Position numbers and translations under genes: made by a program | Notes under the pieces: generated by a model | The model's database searches: none | Told to the model about the DNA's origin: nothing | What the model saw: the letters and a program-made list of their open reading frames with translations, nothing else | Assembly (NCBI RefSeq): GCF_001417735.1 | Contig: NZ_BBUZ01000027.1 | Span: 1 to 64,000 of the forward strand | Origin: Streptomyces sp. NBRC 110028 | GTDB taxonomy: Bacteria > Actinomycetota > Actinomycetes > Streptomycetales > Streptomycetaceae | DNA: 64,000 bases | Direction of reading: 5' to 3' | Shown here: positions 1-11,777 of the stretch, piece after piece | Layout of the letters: the number at the start of each line of letters is the position of its first letter | Numbering within the stretch: the first letter of the stretch is position 1

Positions 1-107
1 GCCTCGGTGAGCAGTCGCACATGGCCGGTGGTCCAGTCGATGTGCGGGCTGGGCTCGTCGACGTGGAGTGTTTTGGGCAGGGTGGCGTGGCGCATGGCCT
101 GGATCAT
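1..107 (-). pseudogene. Continuation of module-1 KS in shifted frame
   Basis: Read on the minus strand from 107, the frame gives [20 protein letters not shown] followed by HIDWTTG and VRLLTE. This is the standard KS sequence that follows GVIK in modular PKSs. It is one base out of phase with the upstream coding frame and runs off the left edge without a stop. It is either a real frameshift that breaks the subunit or a sequencing error in an A-run. Confidence 0.8.
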
Positions 108-3100
108 TTGATGACGCCGCCGATGCCGGCGGCGGCCTGTGCGTGGCCGATGTTGGACTTGAGGGAGCCCAGCCACAGTGGTTCGTCGCGGTTCTGTCCG
201 TAGGTGGCGAGCAGGGCTTGTGCCTCGATGGGGTCGCCGAGGGTGGTGCCGGTGCCGTGGCCCTCCACCGCGTCCACCTGGTCCGGCGTCAGCCCGGCGT
301 TCGCCAGGGCGGCGTTGATGACGCGTTGCTGCGACGGTCCGTTCGGCGCGGTCAGGCCGTTGGACGCGCCGTCCTGGTTGACGGCCGAGCCTCGGATGAC
401 GGCCAGGACGGGGTGGCCGTTGGCCCGGGCGTCCGACAGGCGTTCCAGCAGGACCATGCCCGCGCCCTCGGCCCAGATGGTGCCGTCGGCACCGGCCGCG
501 AACGACTTGCACCGGCCGTCCGCGGCCAGCCCGCGCTGCTGCCCGAACTCCACGAACATGCCCGGGGTCGCCATCACCGTGACGCCACCCGCCACCGCCA
601 GCCCACAGTCCCCGACGCGCAGCGCCTGCACCGCCTGGTGCATCGCGACGAGCGACGACGAGCAGGCCGTGTCGATCGTCACCGCCGGGCCCTCCAGACC
701 GAAGGTGTAGGCCAGCCGTCCCGACGCGACGCTCGCGGTGTTGCCGGTGAGCAGATAACCCCCCAGCCCGTCGTCGCCCTCGTGCAGCCGCGGGCCGTAC
801 TCCTGCGACATCGCGCCCACGAACACCCCGGTGCCGCTGCCGCGCAGCGTGCCCGGATCGATCCCGGCGCGTTCGAACGCCTCCCAGGTGACCTGCAGCA
901 ACACCCGCTGCTGCGGGTCCATCGCGGTGGCCTCGCGCGGGCTGATGCCGAAGAACTCCGCGTCGAACCCGGCGGCGTCGTCCAGGAACCCGCCGTGCCG
1001 GGTGTAGGTCTTGCCCCGCACCCCCGGCTCCGGGTCGTACAGGGCGTCCAGGTCCCAGCCCCGGTCGGTGGGGAAGCCCGAGATGGCGTCCACACCGCCG
1101 TCGACCAGCCGCCACAGCTCCTCGGGCGAACCGGCGCCACCGGGGAAGCGGCAGGCCATGCCGACGACCACGATCGGGTCGTCGGCGTCCACCGCGCGCG
1201 GCGCGGACGTGGCGGGGGAGATGTCCTCGCCCAGGGCCAGTTCGCACAGCTTCCGCGCCAGCCGGGACGGGCTCGGATGGTCGAAGACGACGGTCTCCGG
1301 CAGCGTCAGCCCGGTGGCGTCCACCAGGTTCTGCCGCAGCTGGACCGCCATCGTGGAGTCCATGCCCAGCTCACGGAACGCCCGCTCGACATCGACGGTG
1401 TCCGTGCTCAGGTGGCCGAGCACGATGGCCGTGCGCAGCCGCACCAGCTCCAGCGCCGCACGGTGCCGCTCGTCCTCCGGCAGCCCGGCGATCCGCTCCG
1501 GCCACGTCGTCGTTCCGGAGCCGGATACCGGGGCCTGCGCGCGCTCGGCCTCTTCGCGCGGGGCCGTGGGCTCGTACGCGGCGGACACCTCCGGCCAGTG
1601 GCGCTCGCGCTGGAAGGCGTACGTGGGCAGCGCCACGCGGCGCGGCGTCCGCCCCGCGAACACGGCCGGCCAGTCCACGGACAGGCCGCGCACATGAAGC
1701 TCCGCCAGGGAGGTCAGCAGCGGCGGCCACGGCGCCTCGTTGCGCCGCAGCGACCCCACGACCAGCGCCTCCGGCAGCGTCTCGCGCAGTCCGAGGGTGA
1801 GGACGGGATGCGGGCTCGACTCGAGATAGGTGCCGAAGCCCGCCTCCGCCATGGCCCGGAGCGTCGCCTCGAAGAGGACGGGCTGACGGAGATTGGTGTA
1901 CCAGTACCCGGCGTCCAGCCCGGCCGTGTCGATGGCGCCCGCCGTGACCGTCGAGTAGAACGCGATGTCACACGAGCGCGGCCGCACCCCCGCGAGCTGC
2001 TCCAGCAACCGCTCCCTGATGGCCTCCATATGCGGTGAGTGCGAGGCGAAGTCCACGGCGGGGACGGCCTTCGCCCGGATCCCGTCCGCCTCGCAGCGGG
2101 CCAGCAGCGCGGCCACCACCTCGGGGGCCCCGGACACCACCGTGGTGCCGGGGCCGTTGACCGCGGCGATGCTCAGGCCCTCGCCGAAGCCGGCGATGTA
2201 GTCCGCGACCCGGTCGACCGGGAGCGGCACCGACGCCATGGCCCCGGTGCCCGCCAGCGTCATGATGGTCCGGCTGCGCAGCGCCACCACCCGGGCGGCG
2301 TCCTCCAGGGTGAGCGCTCCCGCGATGTGCGCCGCGGCCACCTCGCCCTGCGAATGCCCCACCACCGCGTCCGGCCGCACGCCCAGCGACTCCCACACCC
2401 GGGCGAGCGACACCATCACCGCGAACAGCACGGGCTGCACGACATCCGCGCGGTCGAGGGACGGCGCGCCGGTCCGGGCGGTCAGCGTGTCCAGCAGCGA
2501 CCAGCCGACGTACGGGGCGAGCGCCGCGTCGCACGCCTCGATCGAGGCGCGGAAGACCGCCGACGTACGCAGCAACTCGCGCGCCATGCCCTCCCACTGC
2601 GACCCCTGCCCCGGGAACACCAGCGCCACCTTGCCGTGGTCGCCCGTGACACCCGTGACCAGCCCCGGCACCTCGGCCCCGGTCCGCAACGCCTCCAGCT
2701 GCGCGTCGTGGTCGAGCCCGAGGGCCACGGCACGGTGCTCGAAGTGGGTGCGGGTGCGGGCCAGCGACCAGCCGACGTCGTACGGATCCGAGCCGCCGTC
2801 AGGGGTACGCCGCTCCAGCAGCCGCCCGGCCTGGGCGCGCAACGCCGCCTCCGTACGCCCCGACACCGGCCACGGCGCCAGCGGGATCACCGGCTCGCCG
2901 CTCCCCGAAGCGTCCTGCACGGCCCGCTCCGGCCCCTCGCCCAGCACGACGTGGCAGTTCGTCCCGCCCACGCCGAAGGAGCTCACCCCGGCCAGCAGTG
3001 GCCCGTCCGGCCACGGGCTGCACACGGTCTGGACGCGCAGGTTCAGCGCCTCGGGGTCGATGCGCGGATGCGGCGCCTCGTAGTTCAGGCTCGCCGGAAT

Positions 3101-4222
3101 CTCCCGGTGCCGGATGCTCAGCGCCGTCTTGATCAGCCCGACGATCCCCGCCGCGCCCTCCAGATGCCCGACGTTGGTCTTGGCCGAGCCGACGAGAACG
3201 GGCGAGCCCGCGGGCCGCGCGCTGCCGTACGCGGCGCCCACGCCCTCCGCCTCCAGCGGATCGCCCGTCGGCGTGCCCGTCCCGTGCAACTCCACATAGC
3301 GCACCCGCGCCGGATCCACCCGCGCGTCCTCGCACGCCCGCCGCGCCACCGCCGCCTGGGCCTCGGCGCTGGGCACGGTGAGCCCGGCGGTGGCGCCGTC
3401 GTTGTTGACCGCGCTGCCGAGGATCACCCCGTACACCGTGTCCCCGTCGCGGACCGCGTCCGCCAGCGGTTTCAGCACGACGACCCCGCCGCCCTCGCCG
3501 CGTACGTAGCCGTTGGCCCGCGCGTCGAAGGTGAAGCAGCGCCCGTCCGGCGACAGTCCGCCGAACCGCCCGGCGACCTCGGCGCTCTCCGGCGCGAAGT
3601 TGAGCGCCACCCCGCCCGCCAGCGCCAGGGTGCACTCGCCCTTGCGCAGGCTCTCCACCGCGAGGTGCACCGCCACCAGCGACGACGACTGCGCGGTGTC
3701 CACCGCCAGGCTCGGGCCGCGCAGACCCAGCGCGTAGGAGACCCGGTTGGCGATGACCCCGCGGTTCAGCCCGGGCAGCGAGTGCTGGGTGATCGCGCCG
3801 CCGCGCTGTGCCAGCGCCGCGTAGTCACTGGCGATCGCCCCGACCATGACGCCCGTCGCCGTGGAGCGCAGCGTCTCCGGGACGATGCCCGCGTCCTCCA
3901 GCGCCTCCCAGGCGAGTTCGGCGAACAGCCGCTGCTGCGGGTCGATCGCCACCGCCTCGCGCGGCGAGATGCCGAAGAACGCCGCGTCGAACGCGTCCAC
4001 CCGGTCGAGGAACCCTCCGTGGCGCAGCCCGGCCCGATGCCGTTCCCCCTCGTCCGGCAGCACCGCGTCCGGGTCCCAGCGGTCCGGCGGCACCTCGGTG
4101 ATCGCACTGCGGCCCGCGCGCAGCAACTCCCAGAAGGTGCCGGGGTCGGGCGCCTGGGGGAGGCGGCACGACACGCCGGTGATTGCGATGGCATCAGTAC
4201 CGTGAACAAGATCACTCGTCAT
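104..4222 (-). CDS. Type I PKS: loading module (KSQ-AT-ACP) plus first extension KS, frameshifted
   Basis: First subunit of a modular polyketide synthase. The first ketosynthase has Gln in place of the catalytic Cys (DTAQSSS, about residue 177), the KSQ type that decarboxylates a loaded extender. The AT follows ([13 protein letters not shown] near 621). Its RADVVQ and FASH motifs resemble methylmalonyl-specific ATs (YASH), so a propionyl starter is inferred. An ACP follows (GMDS, Ser near 953), then the KS of module 1 from about 1015 with an intact DTACSSS. The frame stops inside this KS after GVIK, while the next frame continues the KS to the left edge, so one base appears to be missing at 107-109. 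The chosen ATG at 4222 starts [10 protein letters not shown] and has GGGAGG about 11 nt upstream; an in-frame ATG at 4243 is possible. The rest of the subunit lies outside the window. Confidence 0.93.
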   Translation of the reverse strand: MTSDLVHGTDAIAITGVSCRLPQAPDPGTFWELLRAGRSAITEVPPDRWDPDAVLPDEGERHRAGLRHGGFLDRVDAFDAAFFGISPREAVAIDPQQRLFAELAWEALEDAGIVPETLRSTATGVMVGAIASDYAALAQRGGAITQHSLPGLNRGVIANRVSYALGLRGPSLAVDTAQSSSLVAVHLAVESLRKGECTLALAGGVALNFAPESAEVAGRFGGLSPDGRCFTFDARANGYVRGEGGGVVVLKPLADAVRDGDTVYGVILGSAVNNDGATAGLTVPSAEAQAAVARRACEDARVDPARVRYVELHGTGTPTGDPLEAEGVGAAYGSARPAGSPVLVGSAKTNVGHLEGAAGIVGLIKTALSIRHREIPASLNYEAPHPRIDPEALNLRVQTVCSPWPDGPLLAGVSSFGVGGTNCHVVLGEGPERAVQDASGSGEPVIPLAPWPVSGRTEAALRAQAGRLLERRTPDGGSDPYDVGWSLARTRTHFEHRAVALGLDHDAQLEALRTGAEVPGLVTGVTGDHGKVALVFPGQGSQWEGMARELLRTSAVFRASIEACDAALAPYVGWSLLDTLTARTGAPSLDRADVVQPVLFAVMVSLARVWESLGVRPDAVVGHSQGEVAAAHIAGALTLEDAARVVALRSRTIMTLAGTGAMASVPLPVDRVADYIAGFGEGLSIAAVNGPGTTVVSGAPEVVAALLARCEADGIRAKAVPAVDFASHSPHMEAIRERLLEQLAGVRPRSCDIAFYSTVTAGAIDTAGLDAGYWYTNLRQPVLFEATLRAMAEAGFGTYLESSPHPVLTLGLRETLPEALVVGSLRRNEAPWPPLLTSLAELHVRGLSVDWPAVFAGRTPRRVALPTYAFQRERHWPEVSAAYEPTAPREEAERAQAPVSGSGTTTWPERIAGLPEDERHRAALELVRLRTAIVLGHLSTDTVDVERAFRELGMDSTMAVQLRQNLVDATGLTLPETVVFDHPSPSRLARKLCELALGEDISPATSAPRAVDADDPIVVVGMACRFPGGAGSPEELWRLVDGGVDAISGFPTDRGWDLDALYDPEPGVRGKTYTRHGGFLDDAAGFDAEFFGISPREATAMDPQQRVLLQVTWEAFERAGIDPGTLRGSGTGVFVGAMSQEYGPRLHEGDDGLGGYLLTGNTASVASGRLAYTFGLEGPAVTIDTACSSSLVAMHQAVQALRVGDCGLAVAGGVTVMATPGMFVEFGQQRGLAADGRCKSFAAGADGTIWAEGAGMVLLERLSDARANGHPVLAVIRGSAVNQDGASNGLTAPNGPSQQRVINAALANAGLTPDQVDAVEGHGTGTTLGDPIEAQALLATYGQNRDEPLWLGSLKSNIGHAQAAAGIGGVIK

Positions 4223-4327
4223 GGTGGCGAGTGCCTCCCTCATCGCGCGCTGTCGAAAACGCCGGGCTGGCGTTCGTCCTGAGGCACGATCGTCGGCTTC
4301 GCCACCCGCCCCTAGCTACCCGTAGAG

Positions 4328-4391
4328 CCCCCTAGGGGGTGTCTTTCGGATCAGGCCCGCGAGCCCGGCATGATCCGCAAGACACCCCCTG
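4328..4391. repeat. Inverted repeat upstream of the PKS gene
   Basis: Two 20-bp arms, AGGGGGTGTCTTTCGGATCA at 4334-4353 and the complement of AGGGGGTGTCTTGCGGATCA at 4371-4390, differ by one base and enclose 17 bp. The left end also holds the perfect palindrome CCCCCTAGGGGG (4328-4339). The structure lies in the PKS leader/promoter region between two same-strand genes. It could be a small mobile (MITE-like) repeat, a terminator or a regulator site; the sequence does not decide. Confidence 0.6.
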
Positions 4392-4408
4392 GGAGACCGT
4401 GTCCCATA

Positions 4409-4485
4409 CGGCGAGGGGGCCGCCGGAAACAGCGCGTCCGCCCGCCCGTCGGAAAACGGGACGGGCGGACGACACCCCCTCGCCG
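4409..4485 (-). terminator. Nested hairpin after the LAL regulator
   Basis: Outer arms CGGCGAGGGGG (4409-4419) and CCCCCTCGCCG (4475-4485) enclose an inner stem, CGTCCGCCCGCCCGT at 4435-4449, pairing with 4456-4471 apart from one bulged A. It begins 17 nt beyond the LAL stop codon and has no T-run, as is common for actinomycete terminators. Confidence 0.6.
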
Positions 4486-4502
4486 AGGCACGGCGGAACG
4501 GG

Positions 4503-7310
4503 TCAGGCGGACTCGTAGCTGACGGCGTGGGCCCCCTGCAGCAGCTGCTCGCGGTTTCTGATGCCCATCTTGCGGTAGACCCGCGTCAGATGCTGCTCCA
4601 CGGTGCTGACCGTGATGAACAGCCGGTCGGCGATCTCCCGGTTGGCGTACCCCTGGACGGCCAGCATGGCGACGCGCCGCTCGGATTCGCTCAGCCCGCC
4701 GAAGCTGTCGTGGTCGGCGCGGTCGCCACCGCGGGATTCCGCGCTCCCCCGGGGGCCGATGCTCCGCGGCGTGGACGTCGGGAGCAACTCCTGGCACAGG
4801 GGTTCCGCCTGGCAGCTCTTGGCGAGCCGCCACGCCCGCCGCGCCGTCGGCCGGGCCCGCTTGTCGCCCAGCTGCTGGTACGCGCGGCTGAGATCGGCCA
4901 GCACGGCGGCCGCCTCGTACCGAGCGCCACTGCCCTCCAGCAGGCGGAACGCGTCCCGCAGGATGGGCGGTTGCTGGGTGACCGGCTGCACCAGGGCCAG
5001 GCCGTGCAGCGCCATGCCACGCGACCGGGGGAGCCCGGAGTCGGGCCTGGCGAGCTGCTTCTCCACGAGCCGGACCGCCCGCTCCCGGTCGCCCAGCCGC
5101 AGCCACGCCTCCGCCTCGCCCAGCCGCCACGGCGCCACGGCGGGCGTGTCGACCTTCCAGCGCCGCATCAGGCTGCCGCACCCCTGGAAGTCGGACAGCG
5201 CCAGATACGTGTTGCCCGTGGCCAGATGGTGGCGCCCGCGCGCGTACAGATAGTGCAGCCCGGCGCGGGTGAGGAACAGCTCGGGCGGCGGCTCCGGCGT
5301 CAGGTACCCGGCCGCGGCCTGGTGGTCGCCCATCGCGGTGTGCGCCTCGATCAGTATGGCGAGCGCCAGCGCGCTGCTGACGTTCCACCGCGGCCCGGAC
5401 AGCCGGGCGTACGCCGTCTCCGCCTGACGCACGGCGTCGGCCAGCCGTCCGCGGCGCAGCGAGACGAGTGCGCCGACGCAGGCGATCTGCGCCCGCCAGC
5501 CCGGGGCGTCATGGCGTCCCGCGTCGCCCGCCAGAAGGTCGTGCCACGTGGCGGCGGCGTCGATCCGATCCGCGTAGCACAGGGCGAGCAGCGCCTTCGG
5601 CAGGCTGCTGAGCTGCGAGGTCGCCGCGTTCTCACGGCTCTGGAGCACCTGCTCGGCCAGGGCGATGGCGTACTCGTCGGCGCCCCGCTCCAGGACCAGG
5701 GCGAGCGCGTGCCGGGCCCGCAGCTCGGAGTGGGACGTGGCCGGGGCGGCGGAGGCCGGCAGCGGACGGCTCAGCCGGTCGAGCACGCCGGGGACCTCCG
5801 AGGCCATCAGCATCCGCGTGCCGTGCAGCGCGGTCGCCATCTCCTCGTCGTCGCCGTTGAGCTGGTCGACGGCCTCCAGCGCCTCGTCGAAGCCGAGGTG
5901 GAACAGCATGCCCTCGGCGGCCCACAGCGCGTCGACACCGGTCAGCTTGCCTTCGACGATGGGCCCCTTGAGCGCGAGAAAGTGCGGGGCCGAGTCGGCG
6001 GGCCGCAACTGCCACTGCCCGCAGGCGAACTGCGACTTCACCGACAGGCGCTGCGTCTCGTCCACGCAGCATTCGCGGGCCAGCTCCAGGCACCGGATGC
6101 CGCGCTGGACGTCCCCGTCGTCCAGGGCCCGGCAGGCGGCCTCGCGCAGCACGCCCAGCACCCAGTCCTCGTGCAGCGGACCGACGCCGAGCAGATGCGC
6201 GGCGACCGCCTGCGGCGGCGCCCCGCTGTCGTACAGCAGACGGGCGGCGCGATACCGCAGCTGCGTGGCCTCCTCGTGCGGCATCTCGCCGAGGACCGCC
6301 TGCCGTACGCCCGCGTGCCGCAGCCGCGCCCCGCCCAGCACGCCGATGCCGGTGAGCAACCGGAGATAGCGTTTCAGCAGTTCGGTGTCGATGCCGCTCA
6401 ACCGGCTCAGCAGCAGCGGCGTGGCCGCCTCGTCCAGCAGCGCGACACACCGGGCGAGCAGCACCGCGCGCGGGCCGATCCGGTGCAGATAGGCGAGGAC
6501 CGCCTGATGGAAGACCGGCCCGATCGCCACCCCGCCCTCGGGGAGCGGCGCGGCCCCGTCGCCGTCCGACGCGGCCGCCCCGGTGGCGGATTCGGGCGCG
6601 GCGCGCAGCCTGTGCTCCTCGATGAGCGCCTGGGCCAGCAGCGGATTGCCGCCGCTCAGGGTGTGGACCTCGGTGAGGAACCGGTCCGACGGAGAGGACG
6701 AGGGCAGGTTCGCGGCCAGCTCCCTCATGCCCACCCGCGAGAGTGGCCCCAGGTGGAAACGGCGCACGCTCGTCCGGTACAGCAGGTCGTGGAGGATGCG
6801 CGGCGGCTGCTCCTCCACGGAGACACCGCGCGTGAAGACCAGCGCGAGGGGGAGCCGGTTCAGCCGCTGCGCCAGGTAGCGCAGGCAGGAGAGGCTGGCC
6901 GTGTCGGTGTGCTGGATGTCGTCCACCGCGATCAGCAGCGGATGCCGGGCCGCCAGGTCGGCGATGATCTGGTACGTCTGCCGCGCGACGGCCACGGAGT
7001 CGTCCTCCGCCACGGGCGGGACCGGCGTGGCGGCTCCGTCGGCCCCATCCGGCCGCGGGCCCCGCACCGCGTGCACCGCGTGCAGGAGCTGGGCGAGCGC
7101 GCTGTACGGGACGTCGCGCTCGTGGGGCGAACTCACCACGGCGAGCACGGTGCTGCCCGCCGCGGTGGCCCGCTCCGCCAGCGCGTTGAGCACCGTGGTC
7201 TTGCCCATCGCCGTCGAACCGCTGACCGCCGCGACGGCCCCCCTGCCGCGCGCGGAGTGCGTGAGTAGATCATCGAGCTGTTCCAGTAATTTTCTTCGTT
7301 CCACCAACAC
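4503..7310 (-). CDS. LAL-family (LuxR-type) transcriptional activator with TTA codon
   Basis: Large ATP-binding LuxR-family regulator of the kind found in macrolide and polyene clusters, probably the pathway activator of the adjacent PKS. It has an N-terminal Walker A (GSTAMGKTT, about residue 28), a Walker B (LLIAVDDIQ, about 123), a long helical middle and a C-terminal LuxR helix-turn-helix (about 870-922; VSTVEQHLTRVYRKMGI). The chosen GTG at 7310 gives VLVERRKLLEQL, which matches the family start, with AGGGGGA about 10 nt upstream; in-frame ATGs at 7334 and 7415 would add residues unlike the family. Codon 8 (7289-7287) is TTA, the rare leucine codon read by the bldA tRNA in Streptomyces, so translation may be developmentally gated. 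It is about 935 aa, a normal length. Confidence 0.93.
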   Translation of the reverse strand: MLVERRKLLEQLDDLLTHSARGRGAVAAVSGSTAMGKTTVLNALAERATAAGSTVLAVVSSPHERDVPYSALAQLLHAVHAVRGPRPDGADGAATPVPPVAEDDSVAVARQTYQIIADLAARHPLLIAVDDIQHTDTASLSCLRYLAQRLNRLPLALVFTRGVSVEEQPPRILHDLLYRTSVRRFHLGPLSRVGMRELAANLPSSSPSDRFLTEVHTLSGGNPLLAQALIEEHRLRAAPESATGAAASDGDGAAPLPEGGVAIGPVFHQAVLAYLHRIGPRAVLLARCVALLDEAATPLLLSRLSGIDTELLKRYLRLLTGIGVLGGARLRHAGVRQAVLGEMPHEEATQLRYRAARLLYDSGAPPQAVAAHLLGVGPLHEDWVLGVLREAACRALDDGDVQRGIRCLELARECCVDETQRLSVKSQFACGQWQLRPADSAPHFLALKGPIVEGKLTGVDALWAAEGMLFHLGFDEALEAVDQLNGDDEEMATALHGTRMLMASEVPGVLDRLSRPLPASAAPATSHSELRARHALALVLERGADEYAIALAEQVLQSRENAATSQLSSLPKALLALCYADRIDAAATWHDLLAGDAGRHDAPGWRAQIACVGALVSLRRGRLADAVRQAETAYARLSGPRWNVSSALALAILIEAHTAMGDHQAAAGYLTPEPPPELFLTRAGLHYLYARGRHHLATGNTYLALSDFQGCGSLMRRWKVDTPAVAPWRLGEAEAWLRLGDRERAVRLVEKQLARPDSGLPRSRGMALHGLALVQPVTQQPPILRDAFRLLEGSGARYEAAAVLADLSRAYQQLGDKRARPTARRAWRLAKSCQAEPLCQELLPTSTPRSIGPRGSAESRGGDRADHDSFGGLSESERRVAMLAVQGYANREIADRLFITVSTVEQHLTRVYRKMGIRNREQLLQGAHAVSYESA

Positions 7311-7415
7311 TGCTGAGCTTCCCCCTGTCGGCATCTTTGATCGCGAAGCCGGTTCCGATTTCCAGCACGCCCGGAACGGAACAGATCCGTCTTGCTGGAA
7401 GTTCGCGGCCTTCAT

Positions 7416-7920
7416 TCGGCCACTGTCCGGGCGGTAGGATATTCGGCGCGACGCCGCGGAACACCCCTTGGGGGTGTTCCTAGGGGAATCTTAGTCCGCG
7501 GTCCCACGGTTTCCGGGAAGGAGACTCGGCCGGGTCTTTCCGGAGCGATGAATTCCTTGTGTGCGCCGTGAGTCATGCAAATACCAAAGCCGTAGAGAAA
7601 CAGGGTATTTTGTTGTAGACACCTGTCACGCATCGATACCAGAAGGCATGGTCACGGACAGGGACGCGGCACAGTGAAAGGCGGACGGCGTGTCGTCGCC
7701 CCTGCCGTCGTATACGTAGTCGTTGCCGACCGCGGGCTTCCCGGCGTTCTCCCGAAAGGCACCGGACGGCAACCCCGCCAGGCGGGCCGCCGGACCGGTC
7801 AGAGATGGAGAAGCGCGATCGCCGGGGGGCGAGACATACTGCTCGAAGCCGGTCGGGCCGAGCCAGGCGACGCCGACGCGGGACCGCGACGGCGGGCCCC
7901 TCGCCTACCAGGGAGACAGG
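7416..7920. promoter_or_regulatory. Divergent control region between LAL regulator and UvrA-like gene
   Basis: About 500 bp with no convincing gene. It contains a perfect inverted repeat, GGAACACCCC-TTG-GGGGTGTTCC (7458-7480), followed directly by TTCCTAGGGGAA (7477-7488). This resembles the CCCCCTAGGGGG/GGGGTGTC block in front of the PKS gene, so both could bind the same regulator. A lower-GC stretch at 7570-7620 is a plausible promoter zone, but no clear -35/-10 pair could be assigned. Confidence 0.45.
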
Positions 7921-10310
<2,390 letters not shown>

Positions 10311-10326
<16 letters not shown>

Positions 10327-10608
10327 CCGGCGTCGCTCCGGGAGAACCGGGCGCGCAGCTCCGCCTCGAGCACTTCGAGCGTGCGCCCCCGGGTCTCGGG
10401 GACGCAGGCCTTCACGAACGCGAGCGCGCAGACGCCCGCGCCCACGAAGAGGAAGAAGGTGGTGGAGATCCCCATCGCGGACACCAGCGACGGGAAGACC
10501 AGGCCGATCAGGAAGTTGGTCAGCCACAGCACCACGGCCGCGATGCCCATCCCGAACCCGCGCATGCGGGTCGGGAAGATCTCGGAAAGCATCAGCCAGG
10601 TGACCGGC
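10311..10608 (-). pseudogene. 3' remnant of a sugar MFS transporter
   Basis: The last ~95 residues of a sugar-porter MFS protein are present: the loop VTWLMLSEIFPTRMRG, two hydrophobic segments, and the family signature PETRGRTLEVLE near the end. The first ~350 residues are absent. Upstream of about 10608 the sequence switches abruptly to a LacI regulator on the other strand. It overlaps the end of the UvrA-like gene by 16 bp tail to tail. It cannot encode a working transporter. Confidence 0.75.
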
Positions 10609-11262
10609 GGCCCGGACTCGCCGGCCGCCGATCTGGACGCGCTGGGGCGGCGCACGGTCGCCGTCTCCGTCGGCCGCCGCGTGCCGGGCGCCCGGGTCGA
10701 CACCGTCCACACCTCGGAGGGCAAGGGCGTCCGGCAGGCCATGGACCATCTGGTAGCGCTCGGCCACCGCCACATCGTGCACATCGACGGCGGCCGCGGG
10801 CCGGGCTCGGCGGAACGCCGCCGCGCCTACCGCGCCGCGATGCGCCGCCCCGGCCTCGCGGCCGGGGCGCGGGTGATCCCCGGCACCCACACGGAGGAGT
10901 CGGGCTCCGCGGCGGGCCACCTGCTGGTGGCCGAGCGCGACCGCGGCCACCCCCTGCCGACAGCGGTGCTCGCGGGCAACGACCGGTGTGCGATGGGCCT
11001 GTTGATGACGCTGGCGCGGGCGGGCGCCGACGTCCCCGGCGAGGTGTCGGTGGTGGGCTACGACGACAGCCATCTGTCGCATGTGATGCCGGTGGGCCTG
11101 ACGACGGTCCGTCAGGACGCGGTGCGCATGGCCGAGTACGCGGTGGGGTTCGCCGTGCGGCGACTGGAGGACGATGCGGCGGAGCCGCGGGAAGCGGTGC
11201 TGGAACCGGAGCTGGTGGTGCGGGACACCAGCGCACCACCCCGGTCGCAGGACACCCCTCAG
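10609..11262 (+). pseudogene. 3' remnant of a LacI-family regulator
   Basis: The sequence encodes the effector-binding half of a LacI/GalR repressor (AMDHLVALGHRHIVHI, LAGNDRCAMGLLMTL, VSVVGYDDSHL, TTVRQDAVRMAEYAV), but the DNA-binding domain and first subdomain are missing. The recognisable part starts directly at the junction with the opposite-strand MFS tail. The frame runs on to 11361 past the usual family end (about 11250). A divergent transporter-regulator pair that lost both 5' ends in one deletion explains the arrangement. Confidence 0.75.
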
Positions 11263-11490
11263 CGCTCCGTCAGGGCGGTGACCAGCCCGTCCAGCCCGCC
11301 GAACTGCCCGTCGAAGACATCGGAGCCGGTCGGCGGATCGCCGACCGGCCGTCGGACGTAGGCGGTGCGCATGCCTGTCGCCTGGGCGCCGCGGAGGCCC
11401 CGGGCGTGGGCGGCCACCATGAGCACGCGCTCCGGCGGACATCCGGCGGCGTCGAGGGCGAGCCGACAGGCGCTGACCCGCCGTGGCCCC
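11259..11490 (-). pseudogene. 3' remnant of a haloacid dehalogenase type II (HAD) protein
   Basis: About 70 C-terminal residues resemble type II haloacid dehalogenases: a helix like RLALDAAGCPPERVLMVAAH followed by GLRGAQATGMRTAYVRRP, the usual last Rossmann strand and exit loop. The nucleophile motif and cap domain are absent, and upstream sequence in this frame is not HAD-like. The stop at 11259 lies against the end of the LacI remnant. Confidence 0.6.
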
Positions 11491-11777
11491 GGCCACGGCC
11501 GAGTTCGGGATGCGGCTCCGGCAGCCGTACCACTCCGGGCTCCACCGGCCGCGTTCCGCCGGACAGCCGCAGGACGTCGGCGTAGCCGCGCGGCACCATG
11601 GGGGCGGCGACGTCGCGCTCGGCGCAGACGGCGGCTCCGGCGGCCCGCGAATACCCCTGAGCTGCGACCAGTTGATTCCCTACACCTGCGCGGATCGGGG
11701 CCCCCGAGGGGAGTTCGCCCTGCACCCAGTGAGACGATGCGCCCGCCGAAACGATGTTTTACCGAAACGGAGGGCGA
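11491..11777. other. Non-coding or decayed stretch before the carboxypeptidase gene
   Basis: About 290 bp without a supportable gene. A minus-strand frame (11500-11725) has gene-like composition (GYADVLRLSGGTRPVEPG), but I do not recognise it and it joins the HAD tail out of frame, so it may be another remnant. The promoter of the downstream carboxypeptidase should lie in the last ~100 bp; no clear -35/-10 pair was found. Confidence 0.35.
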
